From: a bacterium
GTDB lineage: Bacteria > SM23-81 > DAOVCL01
DNA length: 8,351 nucleotides
Direction of reading: 5' to 3'
Assembly: GCA_029932675.1 (NCBI GenBank)
Contig: JAOZPP010000091.1
Location: forward strand, 1-8,351
Shown here: piece by piece, positions 1-5,746 of the stretch
Position numbering within the stretch: position 1 is the first letter of the stretch
Layout of the letters: each line of letters starts with the position of its first letter
Program-made: the position numbers and the translations under genes
Notes under the pieces: generated by a model
The model's input: the letters and a program-made list of their open reading frames with translations, nothing else
The model's database searches: none
What the model was told of the DNA's origin: nothing

Positions 1-190
1 ATTGGCCTTGAAAAATTTATGCCAATTCATTTTCAGTTCATGAATAATTCGGGTTAATGATCTCTACGGCGAAATCAAAGACAAGGTCAATGTAGTCATG
101 GGGCCAGTAGACCAGTGGTATGGGGTACGGGAATTTGTTATTCAAGACCCTTTTGGAATCACCTTGGTTTTTGCAGAGATTGTGGAGTGA
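1..190 (+). pseudogene. Broken or partial VOC-fold (glyoxalase/bleomycin-resistance-like) protein, C-terminal end
   Basis: The frame ending at the TGA at 188-190 reads as the last part of a VOC-superfamily domain: a VNDLYGEIKDKV helix, then DQWYGVREF and QDPFGITLVFAE, the typical closing strand that carries a metal-ligand Glu in many members. That frame is closed upstream by TGA at 41-43 and has no credible start codon. Frame 1 is open from base 1 to the TAA at 55-57 and gives PIHFQFMNN, which looks like the preceding strand of the same fold. The two pieces fit a single frameshift at about 40-58, either a real lesion or a sequence error. The usual two-residue insert before the DLY helix also seems missing. 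Full proteins of this type have about 120-140 residues; only about 60 are visible, and the gene's beginning lies outside the window. Substrate cannot be told. Family call moderately sure; pseudogene status less so. Confidence 0.5.
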
Positions 191-337
191 TCTAAGCCAT
201 GATGTCGCATTGCTTTGCGAAGACTTATTTTAGGCTGGAAACGATAGGCCAAATGGCGCTGGAGGAAAATAAAACTCACCCTGGAGGTGTCAAGACCAAC
301 CAGGAGGGGGATTCTCAAAAAATAAAGTTTGGCTACT

Positions 338-347
338 GGAGAGGGGG
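338..347 (+). promoter_or_regulatory. Ribosome binding site that selects the ATG at 353 for the MATE gene
   Basis: The purine run GGAGAGGGGG ends 5 nt before the ATG at 353. A longer reading frame could begin at the TTG at 329, but its nearest Shine-Dalgarno-like sequence (302-310) is about 18 nt away, which is too far. The ATG start also puts the transporter's ion-site residues in the same register as the Pyrococcus furiosus homologue. Confidence 0.7.
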
Positions 348-352
348 ATCGA

Positions 353-1774
353 ATGGCTGAGGGATTGACCAGAGGAGTTAAGACCCTACTTGGCGATCCC
401 AAGAGGGCGGTGTTTAAGCTCTCTGGTCCGATGATCATTGGGATGCTTGTCCAATCCTTCTATAATATCGTTGATGGGATTTGGGTGGCTGGTTTAGGGT
501 CAGATGCCTTAGCGGCAATTGGTCTATTCTTCCCCCTATTTATGGTCATTATATCTCTGGCTGTGGGCATCGGAGTGGGTGGAAGTGCGGCGATATCGAG
601 GAAGATTGGGGCCAGGGACAAAAAGATGGCTGACTCCGCTGCTGTCCATACCCTTCTGATTGGCGTTCTCATCGGGATATTATTGAGCAGTTGCTTGTTA
701 CCTTTTCTTAAGGGGATATTTACTGCGATCGGTGCTAAAGGGGAAGTTGTTCAGTTCGTTGTGGGATATGCGCGGGTTCTTCTCGGGGGTGCAGTTCTGT
801 TGGTATTTATAAATATAGCTAACGGTATTCTTCGTGGTGAGGGGGATACAAAACGGGCAATGTATGCTATGGCCCTCGGATCGGGGCTGAACATTATCCT
901 TGATCCGATTTTCATCTATAAACTGAAGTTAGGTGTTGTTGGTGCTGCCTGGGCAACTCTGACCTCAATATCTGTCACTTCCCTGTTGATGATCTTTTGG
1001 CTTTTTATCAAGAAAGATACCTATGTCGATATTGGATTTGTTCTCTTCAAATTTAACGGGAAGATAGTAAAGGAGATCCTTAGGGTGGGAATTCCATCCT
1101 CCTTTGCTCAACTCTCTATGGCCCTGGCGATGTTTGCCTTGAACGTTATAATCGTTAAGGCTGGGGGGACCGATGGGATTGCGGTTTTCACAAGCGCCTG
1201 GCGGGTCGTGATGCTTGGCATAGTACCCTTATTGGGTATTGCGATCGGTGTTACCGCTGTTACAGGGGCGGCCTATGGTGCTAAGGATATGGATAAACTT
1301 AAAGCTGGCTATCTGTACGGGATTAAATTCGGATTTATTATCGAACTCGGGGTTGTTACCTTGATTATGTTCTTGGCCCCCCAACTCTCTTACCTCTTCA
1401 CCTATTCAAAGGGTGCAGCTCAAATTTCAGGTGATCTGATCAGAGCCTTTCGATGGTTAGCATGGTTTCTTCCCACCGTGCCTTTTGGGATGTTAACCTC
1501 ATCGATGTTTCAAGGCATTTGCCGCGGGGAAAGATCCTTAGCTGTCACCATCCTTAGAACGGTTATCATGCAAGTATTTTTCAGTTATCTCTTAGGGATT
1601 TCATTAAGATTTGGTATAGTTGGCGTATGGTGGGGTATCGTGTTGGGTAATACGACAGCAGCAGCGATTTCCTTCCTTTGGGGAAGGTGGACAGTGGAAA
1701 GGTTAAAACGGCAATTTGGTCAGGAGATGCTGGGGGAATTAAGGGTGCCGCAAATCTCTTATAGATCAAAGTAA
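353..1774 (+). CDS. MATE-family multidrug/toxin efflux transporter, PfMATE-like
   Basis: A 473-residue polytopic inner-membrane protein of the MATE family, which exports cationic drugs or metabolites in exchange for Na+ or H+. Family signs from the N-terminus are: LSGPMIIGMLVQSFYNIVDG (residues 23-42); the G/A-rich GVGGSAAISRKIGA segment (75-88); GILRGEGDTKRAM (158-170) with NIILDPIFI (180-188), the classic MATE motif; GVVGAAWAT (194-202); and the repeat-like second half, including VGIPSSFAQ and QGICRGE. It is about 12 helices long and near usual length (440-480). D41, N180, D184 and T202 sit where I recall the PfMATE cation site, so an archaeal/thermophile-type MATE is likely, distinct from NorM. 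The start is ATG 353 by its ribosome binding site. It stands alone, with 94 nt to the next gene, so the substrate cannot be inferred from neighbours. I saw no clear promoter upstream. A flippase-type role for a lipid-linked substrate is less likely, given the MATE motifs. Confidence 0.92.
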   Translation: MAEGLTRGVKTLLGDPKRAVFKLSGPMIIGMLVQSFYNIVDGIWVAGLGSDALAAIGLFFPLFMVIISLAVGIGVGGSAAISRKIGARDKKMADSAAVHTLLIGVLIGILLSSCLLPFLKGIFTAIGAKGEVVQFVVGYARVLLGGAVLLVFINIANGILRGEGDTKRAMYAMALGSGLNIILDPIFIYKLKLGVVGAAWATLTSISVTSLLMIFWLFIKKDTYVDIGFVLFKFNGKIVKEILRVGIPSSFAQLSMALAMFALNVIIVKAGGTDGIAVFTSAWRVVMLGIVPLLGIAIGVTAVTGAAYGAKDMDKLKAGYLYGIKFGFIIELGVVTLIMFLAPQLSYLFTYSKGAAQISGDLIRAFRWLAWFLPTVPFGMLTSSMFQGICRGERSLAVTILRTVIMQVFFSYLLGISLRFGIVGVWWGIVLGNTTAAAISFLWGRWTVERLKRQFGQEMLGELRVPQISYRSK

Positions 1775-1806
1775 ATAAGTCTTCTGTTATGCCAACGGGA
1801 GCCGAG

Positions 1807-1836
1807 TTAACCCAGGATTAGTGCTTATGGTATAGG
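1807..1836 (+). promoter_or_regulatory. Candidate sigma-70-type promoter for the glycan operon
   Basis: TTAACC (1807-1812) and TATAGG (1831-1836) are separated by 18 nt. The -10 is preceded by TGG, an extended -10 arrangement (TGn). Transcription would begin near 1843, leaving a leader of about 25 nt before the ATG at 1869. It lies in the only sizeable gap (94 nt) between the MATE gene and the glycosyltransferase. The hexamers are imperfect, so this is a suggestion. Confidence 0.3.
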
Positions 1837-1868
1837 TAGATTGTACCAAATGGGAATGAATTGGTAAA

Positions 1869-2699
1869 ATGATGAAAGAAAACTACGGATCGAAAGAAGC
1901 GGTGGATGACTCCTTCCCAAGGGAGAGCAATATCAGGGAAGAAAAGGTGAAGAGGATAAAGGTTTCGGTAATCATACCCGCTTATAACGAGGAGGGATTT
2001 ATTGCACCCTGTATTAGAGCGGTAAAATTGCAGGACTTTAATGGCTACGAGATAATAGTGGTTGATAACAGAAGCACGGATGGTACAGCCCAAATTGCTG
2101 AGAACCTTGGCGCGAGAGTAGTTTCTGAGCCCAGGATCGGGATAACATGGGCGAGGGAAAGGGGGAGAAAAGCCGCCTACGGAGATTTGCTCCTCTACCT
2201 TGATGCCGACACGATCATCCCGCCCTCATACCTTTCCAGGCTTTTTAAATTCTTCGAAGAACACAAAAAGATAGTGGCAGTAAGTAACCCTTACCTTTTC
2301 CATGACGGTGATTGGAGAATTAATTTATATGCAAAGTTTTTCTTCAAAATTTTCTTCCCCTTGTATTGTAAATTGCTGAAGCCATTGAGAATACCTAAAG
2401 TGCTATTTGGCCCAAACTTTGCGGTGAGAAAAGAGGTCCTGGAGAAGATAGGGGGATTTAATAAACAGATAGAATTTTACGGTGAAGATGTAGACATTTC
2501 GAAAAGGATTTCCAAAGTGGGGGATATCGCTTTTGTCGGTGATATATGTACTCTTACTTCAGCCAGGAGATACAGGCAACATGGGATTCTGAAGATTTCC
2601 TGCATCTATTTCGCTAACTATTTTTCCATATTTCTTTTTAATCGCCCATATGAATATAAAGCTGCTTCTGGTCGTAGAGGGCCAACTCATAAACTATGA
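1869..2699 (+). CDS. Family 2 (GT-A fold) glycosyltransferase
   Basis: A 276-residue nucleotide-sugar-dependent glycosyltransferase of the GT2 superfamily. It shows the Rossmann-type opening VSVIIPAYNEE (32-42), the nucleotide-binding DNRSTDGT (66-73), the metal-binding DXD motif as LDADT (111-115), GPNFAVRKEVLEKIGGF (181-197) typical of the acceptor side, and an acidic GEDVD (205-209) at the expected catalytic-base position. Two hydrophobic stretches (about 156-170 and 243-258) suggest membrane association; there is no signal peptide. The family usually starts a few residues before VSVII, whereas the ATG at 1869 leaves a 31-residue polar leader and has only a weak ribosome binding site. A GTG at 1947 after an AGGGAAGAAAAG run is a plausible true start. 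The next gene, 19 nt downstream, is a polysaccharide deacetylase, so an amino-sugar (GlcNAc-type) glycan or lipid is a reasonable inferred product. Donor and acceptor are unknown. Confidence 0.88.
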   Translation: MMKENYGSKEAVDDSFPRESNIREEKVKRIKVSVIIPAYNEEGFIAPCIRAVKLQDFNGYEIIVVDNRSTDGTAQIAENLGARVVSEPRIGITWARERGRKAAYGDLLLYLDADTIIPPSYLSRLFKFFEEHKKIVAVSNPYLFHDGDWRINLYAKFFFKIFFPLYCKLLKPLRIPKVLFGPNFAVRKEVLEKIGGFNKQIEFYGEDVDISKRISKVGDIAFVGDICTLTSARRYRQHGILKISCIYFANYFSIFLFNRPYEYKAASGRRGPTHKL

Positions 2700-2718
2700 A
2701 TGAAGAGGATGGTGTACT

Positions 2719-3477
2719 GTGGTTAGAGGACAACTTTATAATCGATTTTTCTCACCTCCTCATAAGTGCATCTCGGTTTTTAAATATGTCTTAATAATAG
2801 TGTCCATCATTGGGCTATTTATATATGGTTTTGCCTATCCCAAATCAGAAATTTTTGGCAGGGTAATCTATAGATTGAACCTCCCGAATAAGAAGGTGGT
2901 AGCCCTGACATTCGACGATGGGCCAAATGGGGCGTACACCGAAGAGGTCCTCAATATTTTGGAGGAGGAGAGTATTCGGGGGACATTTTTCTTGATTGGG
3001 AAAAATGTTGAAGTATATCCCGAAATTGCGCGGGAAATAGCAGGGCGAGGGCACTGTATAGGGAACCACAGCTATTCACACCCCTGGCTGCTTCCATTCA
3101 AAGCGAAGGGGGCATTGATTGCGGAGATTAGCAAGGCTGAGGAAGCAATTTATAATGCCACCGGGGTTCGTCCGAAGTTATTCCGTCCCCCCCATGGTTT
3201 TAGGACACCTTGGATGGTCAGCACTATTCACGAGATGGGTTATAAAATAATTATGTGGGATGATATGACCACAGACTATATTACCAGTTCAAAATCAGAA
3301 GATATTGCCAAACATATAATTTCTCATGTGCGGCCTGGTTCAATAATTGTCTTACATGATGGATTGAATCTGAACCATGGGGTCAAGCGGACAAACGCAA
3401 CAAAGGCTTTGAAGACTATCATCAAGGATCTCAAGGGGAGGGGCTACGGATTTGTCTCCCTGCAGGAGATAGGGTAA
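2719..3477 (+). CDS. Membrane-anchored polysaccharide deacetylase (NodB domain, CE4)
   Basis: A 252-residue carbohydrate esterase family 4 enzyme that would remove N-acetyl groups from GlcNAc-containing glycans at a metal centre. A short polar N-terminus is followed by one hydrophobic segment (about 23-39), predicting a signal anchor with the catalytic domain outside. NodB motifs occur in order: TFDDGP (64-69; base and metal Asp), HSYSH (117-121; the two metal His), RPPHG (156-160; usually RPPYG, so His replaces Tyr), MWDD (179-182) and LHDG (212-215). All three metal ligands are present, so activity is expected. The start is a GTG, because a TGA at 2701 closes the frame upstream and GAAGAGGA lies about 9 nt before it. 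It is 19 nt downstream of the glycosyltransferase and probably cotranscribed. Peptidoglycan, exopolysaccharide or a lipid-linked sugar are all possible substrates. It is shorter than multidomain PgdA-like proteins. Confidence 0.92.
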   Translation: MVRGQLYNRFFSPPHKCISVFKYVLIIVSIIGLFIYGFAYPKSEIFGRVIYRLNLPNKKVVALTFDDGPNGAYTEEVLNILEEESIRGTFFLIGKNVEVYPEIAREIAGRGHCIGNHSYSHPWLLPFKAKGALIAEISKAEEAIYNATGVRPKLFRPPHGFRTPWMVSTIHEMGYKIIMWDDMTTDYITSSKSEDIAKHIISHVRPGSIIVLHDGLNLNHGVKRTNATKALKTIIKDLKGRGYGFVSLQEIG

Positions 3478-3568
3478 ATCTTGGGGAGAGACACTTCTGG
3501 GCCTAGATCACCCTTCTTTGATTATCTATTTAACGGTTAGGGCTATTTTTGACGCACAGTTCAGCTCC

Positions 3569-3605
3569 TCCAGCGGACATAGTCCTGGAAAAGGCTGGAT
3601 TTTTT
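3569..3605 (+). terminator. Possible intrinsic terminator after the glycan operon
   Basis: The arms TCCAGC (3569-3574) and GCTGGA (3594-3599) can pair and are followed at once by six T (3600-3605). Inside lies a second small hairpin, GGAC-ATA-GTCC (3575-3585), leaving an 8-nt bulge on the 3' side. The structure is less compact than a textbook terminator. Its position, about 90 nt after the deacetylase stop and just before the tRNA-Leu promoter, is right for ending the upstream unit. Confidence 0.42.
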
Positions 3606-3628
3606 AACAAACCCCCATATATTATAAC

Positions 3629-3657
3629 TTGACTAATAAGAGCGAAGGGGTTATCTT
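3629..3657 (+). promoter_or_regulatory. Sigma-70-type promoter for tRNA-Leu and probably the tig operon
   Basis: TTGACT (3629-3634; 5 of 6 matches to the -35 consensus) and TATCTT (3652-3657) are separated by exactly 17 nt. Transcription would begin around 3664, so the tRNA precursor would have a 5' leader of only a few bases before the mature end at 3667. It lies after the putative terminator and is the best promoter I can see in the window. With no terminator between the tRNA and tig, it may also drive the genes downstream. Confidence 0.62.
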
Positions 3658-3666
3658 TATTCCCGA

Positions 3667-3750
3667 GCGAGAGTGGCGGAACTGGTAGACGCGCTGGACT
3701 TAGGATCCAGTTCCTGGAAAGGAGTGGGGGTTCAAGTCCCCCCTCTCGCA
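3667..3750 (+). tRNA. tRNA-Leu (anticodon TAG)
   Basis: An 84-nt class II tRNA. The acceptor stem GCGAGAG (3667-3673) pairs with CTCTCGC (3743-3749), with discriminator A at 3750. The anticodon stem CTGGA/TCCAG holds the loop CTTAGGA, with anticodon TAG at 3701-3703, reading CUN leucine codons. A long variable arm of about 15 nt (3711-3725) is typical of leucine tRNA. The T arm is five G, TTCAAGT, then five C. The 3' CCA is not encoded, so it must be added after transcription. tig begins 96 nt downstream. Confidence 0.97.
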
Positions 3751-3846
3751 TTGACCCTGTTGGAGGCTGACTGCACTGCAAGAGGGCTGAAAATTAGATA
3801 ACTGTGATCTTTAGATCGTGTGGGGGTGATTTAGAAATAGATTGAT

Positions 3847-5079
3847 ATGAAGGTTAAGGTAGAAAGTCCCAAACCTTGGCAGAGGGTGTTGGAGGTGGAG
3901 ATTCCGGTGGAGAGGGTAGAGGAGGAGTTTAACTCTGTTTATGAGACCTATAAGAGGAGAGTGGCCGTCCCAGGCTTTCGCAAAGGGAAGGTTCCTCTCT
4001 CCGTGCTTCAATCCAGGTTTGGTCCCAAAATAGAGAGCGAGGTGCTGAGCAAACTTCTTCCTCTGGCTTATAAGGAGGCAACCGAGAGGGAGAATCTCCT
4101 TCCCATTGACCAAGCTCGTCTTACCGATGTTCAGTTTAAGAGAGGGGCGCCGCTTCGCTTCAAAGCGACGGTAGAGGTAAAACCAGAGGTGAAATTGGTG
4201 GACTATATAGGATTGAAGGTCACTAAGAGGGTAAAAAGGATTACTGATGAAGAGGTCAATGGGGCTCTGGAGAAGTTGAGGTCGGAGAGGGCTATACTCT
4301 CACCAGTGGACCGTGAGGCCAAGGGAGGGGATCTTCTCATCATCCGGTTAAAGGAGGAGGGGAAAGAGGAGGAGGAGTTAGAGGTGGAGTTGGGGCAAGG
4401 GAAGCTTCTCCCTCAATTTGAAGCTCAGTTGATGGGAATTGTCAAAGAGGAGGAGAGGGAGATCGAGGTGGACTACCCGGATACCTATCCAGAGCCCACA
4501 TACAGGGGACGGAGGGTAAAATTCTGGGTAAAGCCAATTGAGATAAAAGAAAAGAGGATCCCTGAGTTGGATGAGTTCTTAGAGGAATTAGGAAACTTCC
4601 GTAATCTCAATGAGTTAAAGGATAAGCTGAGGAATGATCTTCAGGTTCAAGCAGAGGCAGAGGCAGAAAGGGAATTGAGGGAAGAGATCTTAGATATCTT
4701 GATTGAGGGAGCCTCCTTGGAGGTGCCGGAGTCCATGATTAGAGCCTACTTGGACCACTTAGTCACTCGGGCCAGACAGAGGGATAAGTCTGTAGATGAA
4801 GAGGAAATAAGGAATCGATATCGCCCCCAGGCCATACGGGAGATTTCCGCCTCTTTGATTTTGGAGGAGATAGCGAAAAGGGAAAGGATAGAGGTCGCTG
4901 CTGAGGAGGTGGATGAGAGGGTGAAGGAGATTGCCAAGAGTTACAATATGAAGGGGGACGAAGCGAAGGAATGGCTTTCCAGATCTGGCCAACTAAAGGG
5001 GTTAGTGCAAAGGTTGAGGGAGGAGAAAGTTTTCGATTTCCTCATAAGTAAAGGGAAGATAACTACGGTTTCAGTGTAA
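3847..5079 (+). CDS. tig: Trigger factor, ribosome-associated chaperone
   Basis: A 410-residue cytosolic chaperone that binds the ribosomal exit tunnel and shields nascent chains; the E. coli protein has 432. The N-terminal domain opens MKVKVE and carries the ribosome-docking signature GFRKGKVP (43-50). The middle FKBP-like domain (about 158-235) is recognisable from GDLLIIRL, GQGKLLPQFE (183-192) and YPDTYPE, but the usual FIPGFE reads LLPQFE and the flap looks shortened, so prolyl isomerase activity may be weak. The remainder is the charged helical substrate-binding domain, including LEVPESMI (291-298). The ATG start fits the family's N-terminus exactly, although the nearest G-rich ribosome-binding-like run (3822-3826) is about 20 nt away. 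It follows tRNA-Leu and precedes clpP by 85 nt; tig-clpP-clpX is a widely conserved order. It is probably transcribed from the tRNA-Leu promoter; I saw no strong promoter or CIRCE element of its own. Confidence 0.97.
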   Translation: MKVKVESPKPWQRVLEVEIPVERVEEEFNSVYETYKRRVAVPGFRKGKVPLSVLQSRFGPKIESEVLSKLLPLAYKEATERENLLPIDQARLTDVQFKRGAPLRFKATVEVKPEVKLVDYIGLKVTKRVKRITDEEVNGALEKLRSERAILSPVDREAKGGDLLIIRLKEEGKEEEELEVELGQGKLLPQFEAQLMGIVKEEEREIEVDYPDTYPEPTYRGRRVKFWVKPIEIKEKRIPELDEFLEELGNFRNLNELKDKLRNDLQVQAEAEAERELREEILDILIEGASLEVPESMIRAYLDHLVTRARQRDKSVDEEEIRNRYRPQAIREISASLILEEIAKRERIEVAAEEVDERVKEIAKSYNMKGDEAKEWLSRSGQLKGLVQRLREEKVFDFLISKGKITTVSV

Positions 5080-5153
5080 GGCTAATAGTTACCAGTGAAT
5101 GAAGGAAACAAAACAGATGCTAAAGGATTGATCCTGTGGGCTAATAGATGTGC

Positions 5154-5160
5154 AAGGAGG
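5154..5160 (+). promoter_or_regulatory. Ribosome binding site that selects the ATG at 5165 for clpP
   Basis: AAGGAGG matches the anti-Shine-Dalgarno fully and ends 4 nt before the ATG at 5165. A GTG at 5150 opens the same frame five codons earlier, but starting there would put this site inside the coding region. The later ATG also gives the usual ClpP N-terminus. Confidence 0.85.
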
Positions 5161-5164
5161 GAGT

Positions 5165-5746
5165 ATGATTCCTTTCGTCGTGGAGAGGACGGGAAGGGGG
5201 GAGAGGGCTTATGATATCTATTCCCGCCTCCTTAAGGATAGGATAATATTCATTGGCGCCCCGATTGATGATACCGTCTCTAACCTAGTGATAGCTCAAA
5301 TGCTCTTCTTGGAGGCAGAGGATCCGGAGAAGGACATCCACCTCTATATAAACTCACCAGGGGGGATCGTCTCTTCAGGGCTAGCCATCTATGATACTAT
5401 GCAATTCGTTAAGCCAGATGTCTCCACCACCTGTATGGGTCAGGCGGCTAGCATGGGGGCTCTCCTTTTGGCCGCGGGTACCAAAGGAAAGAGGGCCGCT
5501 TTACCCAATTCCCGGATTATGATTCATCAACCGGCGGGAGGAGTAAGTGGGCAGGTGAGCGACATCGAGATCCACGCCAAGGAGTTTCTGGTCCTGCGCA
5601 AGAGGTTGAACGAGATATTTGCTAAACACACCGGGCAACCGCTGAAGAAGATTGAGGAGGATACGGACAGAAACTTCTTTATGTCGGCTGAGGAGGCCAA
5701 GAACTACGGGATTATAGATGATGTTTATGAGAAGAGGAAGAAGTAG
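5165..5746 (+). CDS. clpP: ATP-dependent Clp protease proteolytic subunit ClpP
   Basis: A 193-residue serine peptidase that forms the two-ring tetradecamer chamber fed by ClpX. It is the usual length, starting [20 protein letters not shown] with almost no propeptide. The oxyanion/handle motif YINSPGG (61-67), nucleophile S96 in MGQAASMGA (91-99) and H121 in MIHQP are all present. The third triad position, Asp in E. coli ClpP (the D of TERDRF), is Asn170 here (TDRNFF; codon AAC at 5672-5674). Asn at this position is known in at least one natural ClpP (Listeria ClpP1, from memory), where activity is reduced or assembly-dependent. The protein is otherwise well conserved, so it is probably active or conditionally active. 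The ATG start follows a perfect ribosome binding site. The stop codon abuts the clpX ATG, so the two are translated from one message. No second clpP is visible in the window. Confidence 0.96.
   Translation: MIPFVVERTGRGERAYDIYSRLLKDRIIFIGAPIDDTVSNLVIAQMLFLEAEDPEKDIHLYINSPGGIVSSGLAIYDTMQFVKPDVSTTCMGQAASMGALLLAAGTKGKRAALPNSRIMIHQPAGGVSGQVSDIEIHAKEFLVLRKRLNEIFAKHTGQPLKKIEEDTDRNFFMSAEEAKNYGIIDDVYEKRKK

Noticed and set aside
329-352. TTG start eight codons upstream of the MATE ATG
   Set aside because: It has no suitably spaced ribosome binding site, whereas the ATG at 353 has one and gives the family register.
2696-2794. 32-codon ORF whose ATG overlaps the glycosyltransferase stop (ATGA)
   Set aside because: It has no ribosome binding site, no recognisable sequence, and lies out of frame over the well-supported deacetylase N-terminus.
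3610-3652. Inverted arms AACCCC (3610-3615) and GGGGTT (3647-3652) around the tRNA-Leu -35 element
   Set aside because: Six bases with a 31-nt gap is within chance, and the arms overlap a simpler promoter explanation.
3530-3781. 83-codon reverse-strand ORF with a GGLEPPLLSRN-type sequence
   Set aside because: It is the antisense translation of tRNA-Leu, a well-known source of false proteins in databases. The tRNA fold is complete.
5150-5164. GTG start five codons upstream for clpP
   Set aside because: It would place a perfect AAGGAGG inside the gene; the ATG at 5165 matches the usual ClpP N-terminus.
5080-5164. Heat-shock control (CIRCE or sigma-32-like promoter) ahead of clpP
   Set aside because: I looked for the CIRCE inverted repeat and for CTTGAA/CCCCAT-type boxes and found neither here nor before tig.
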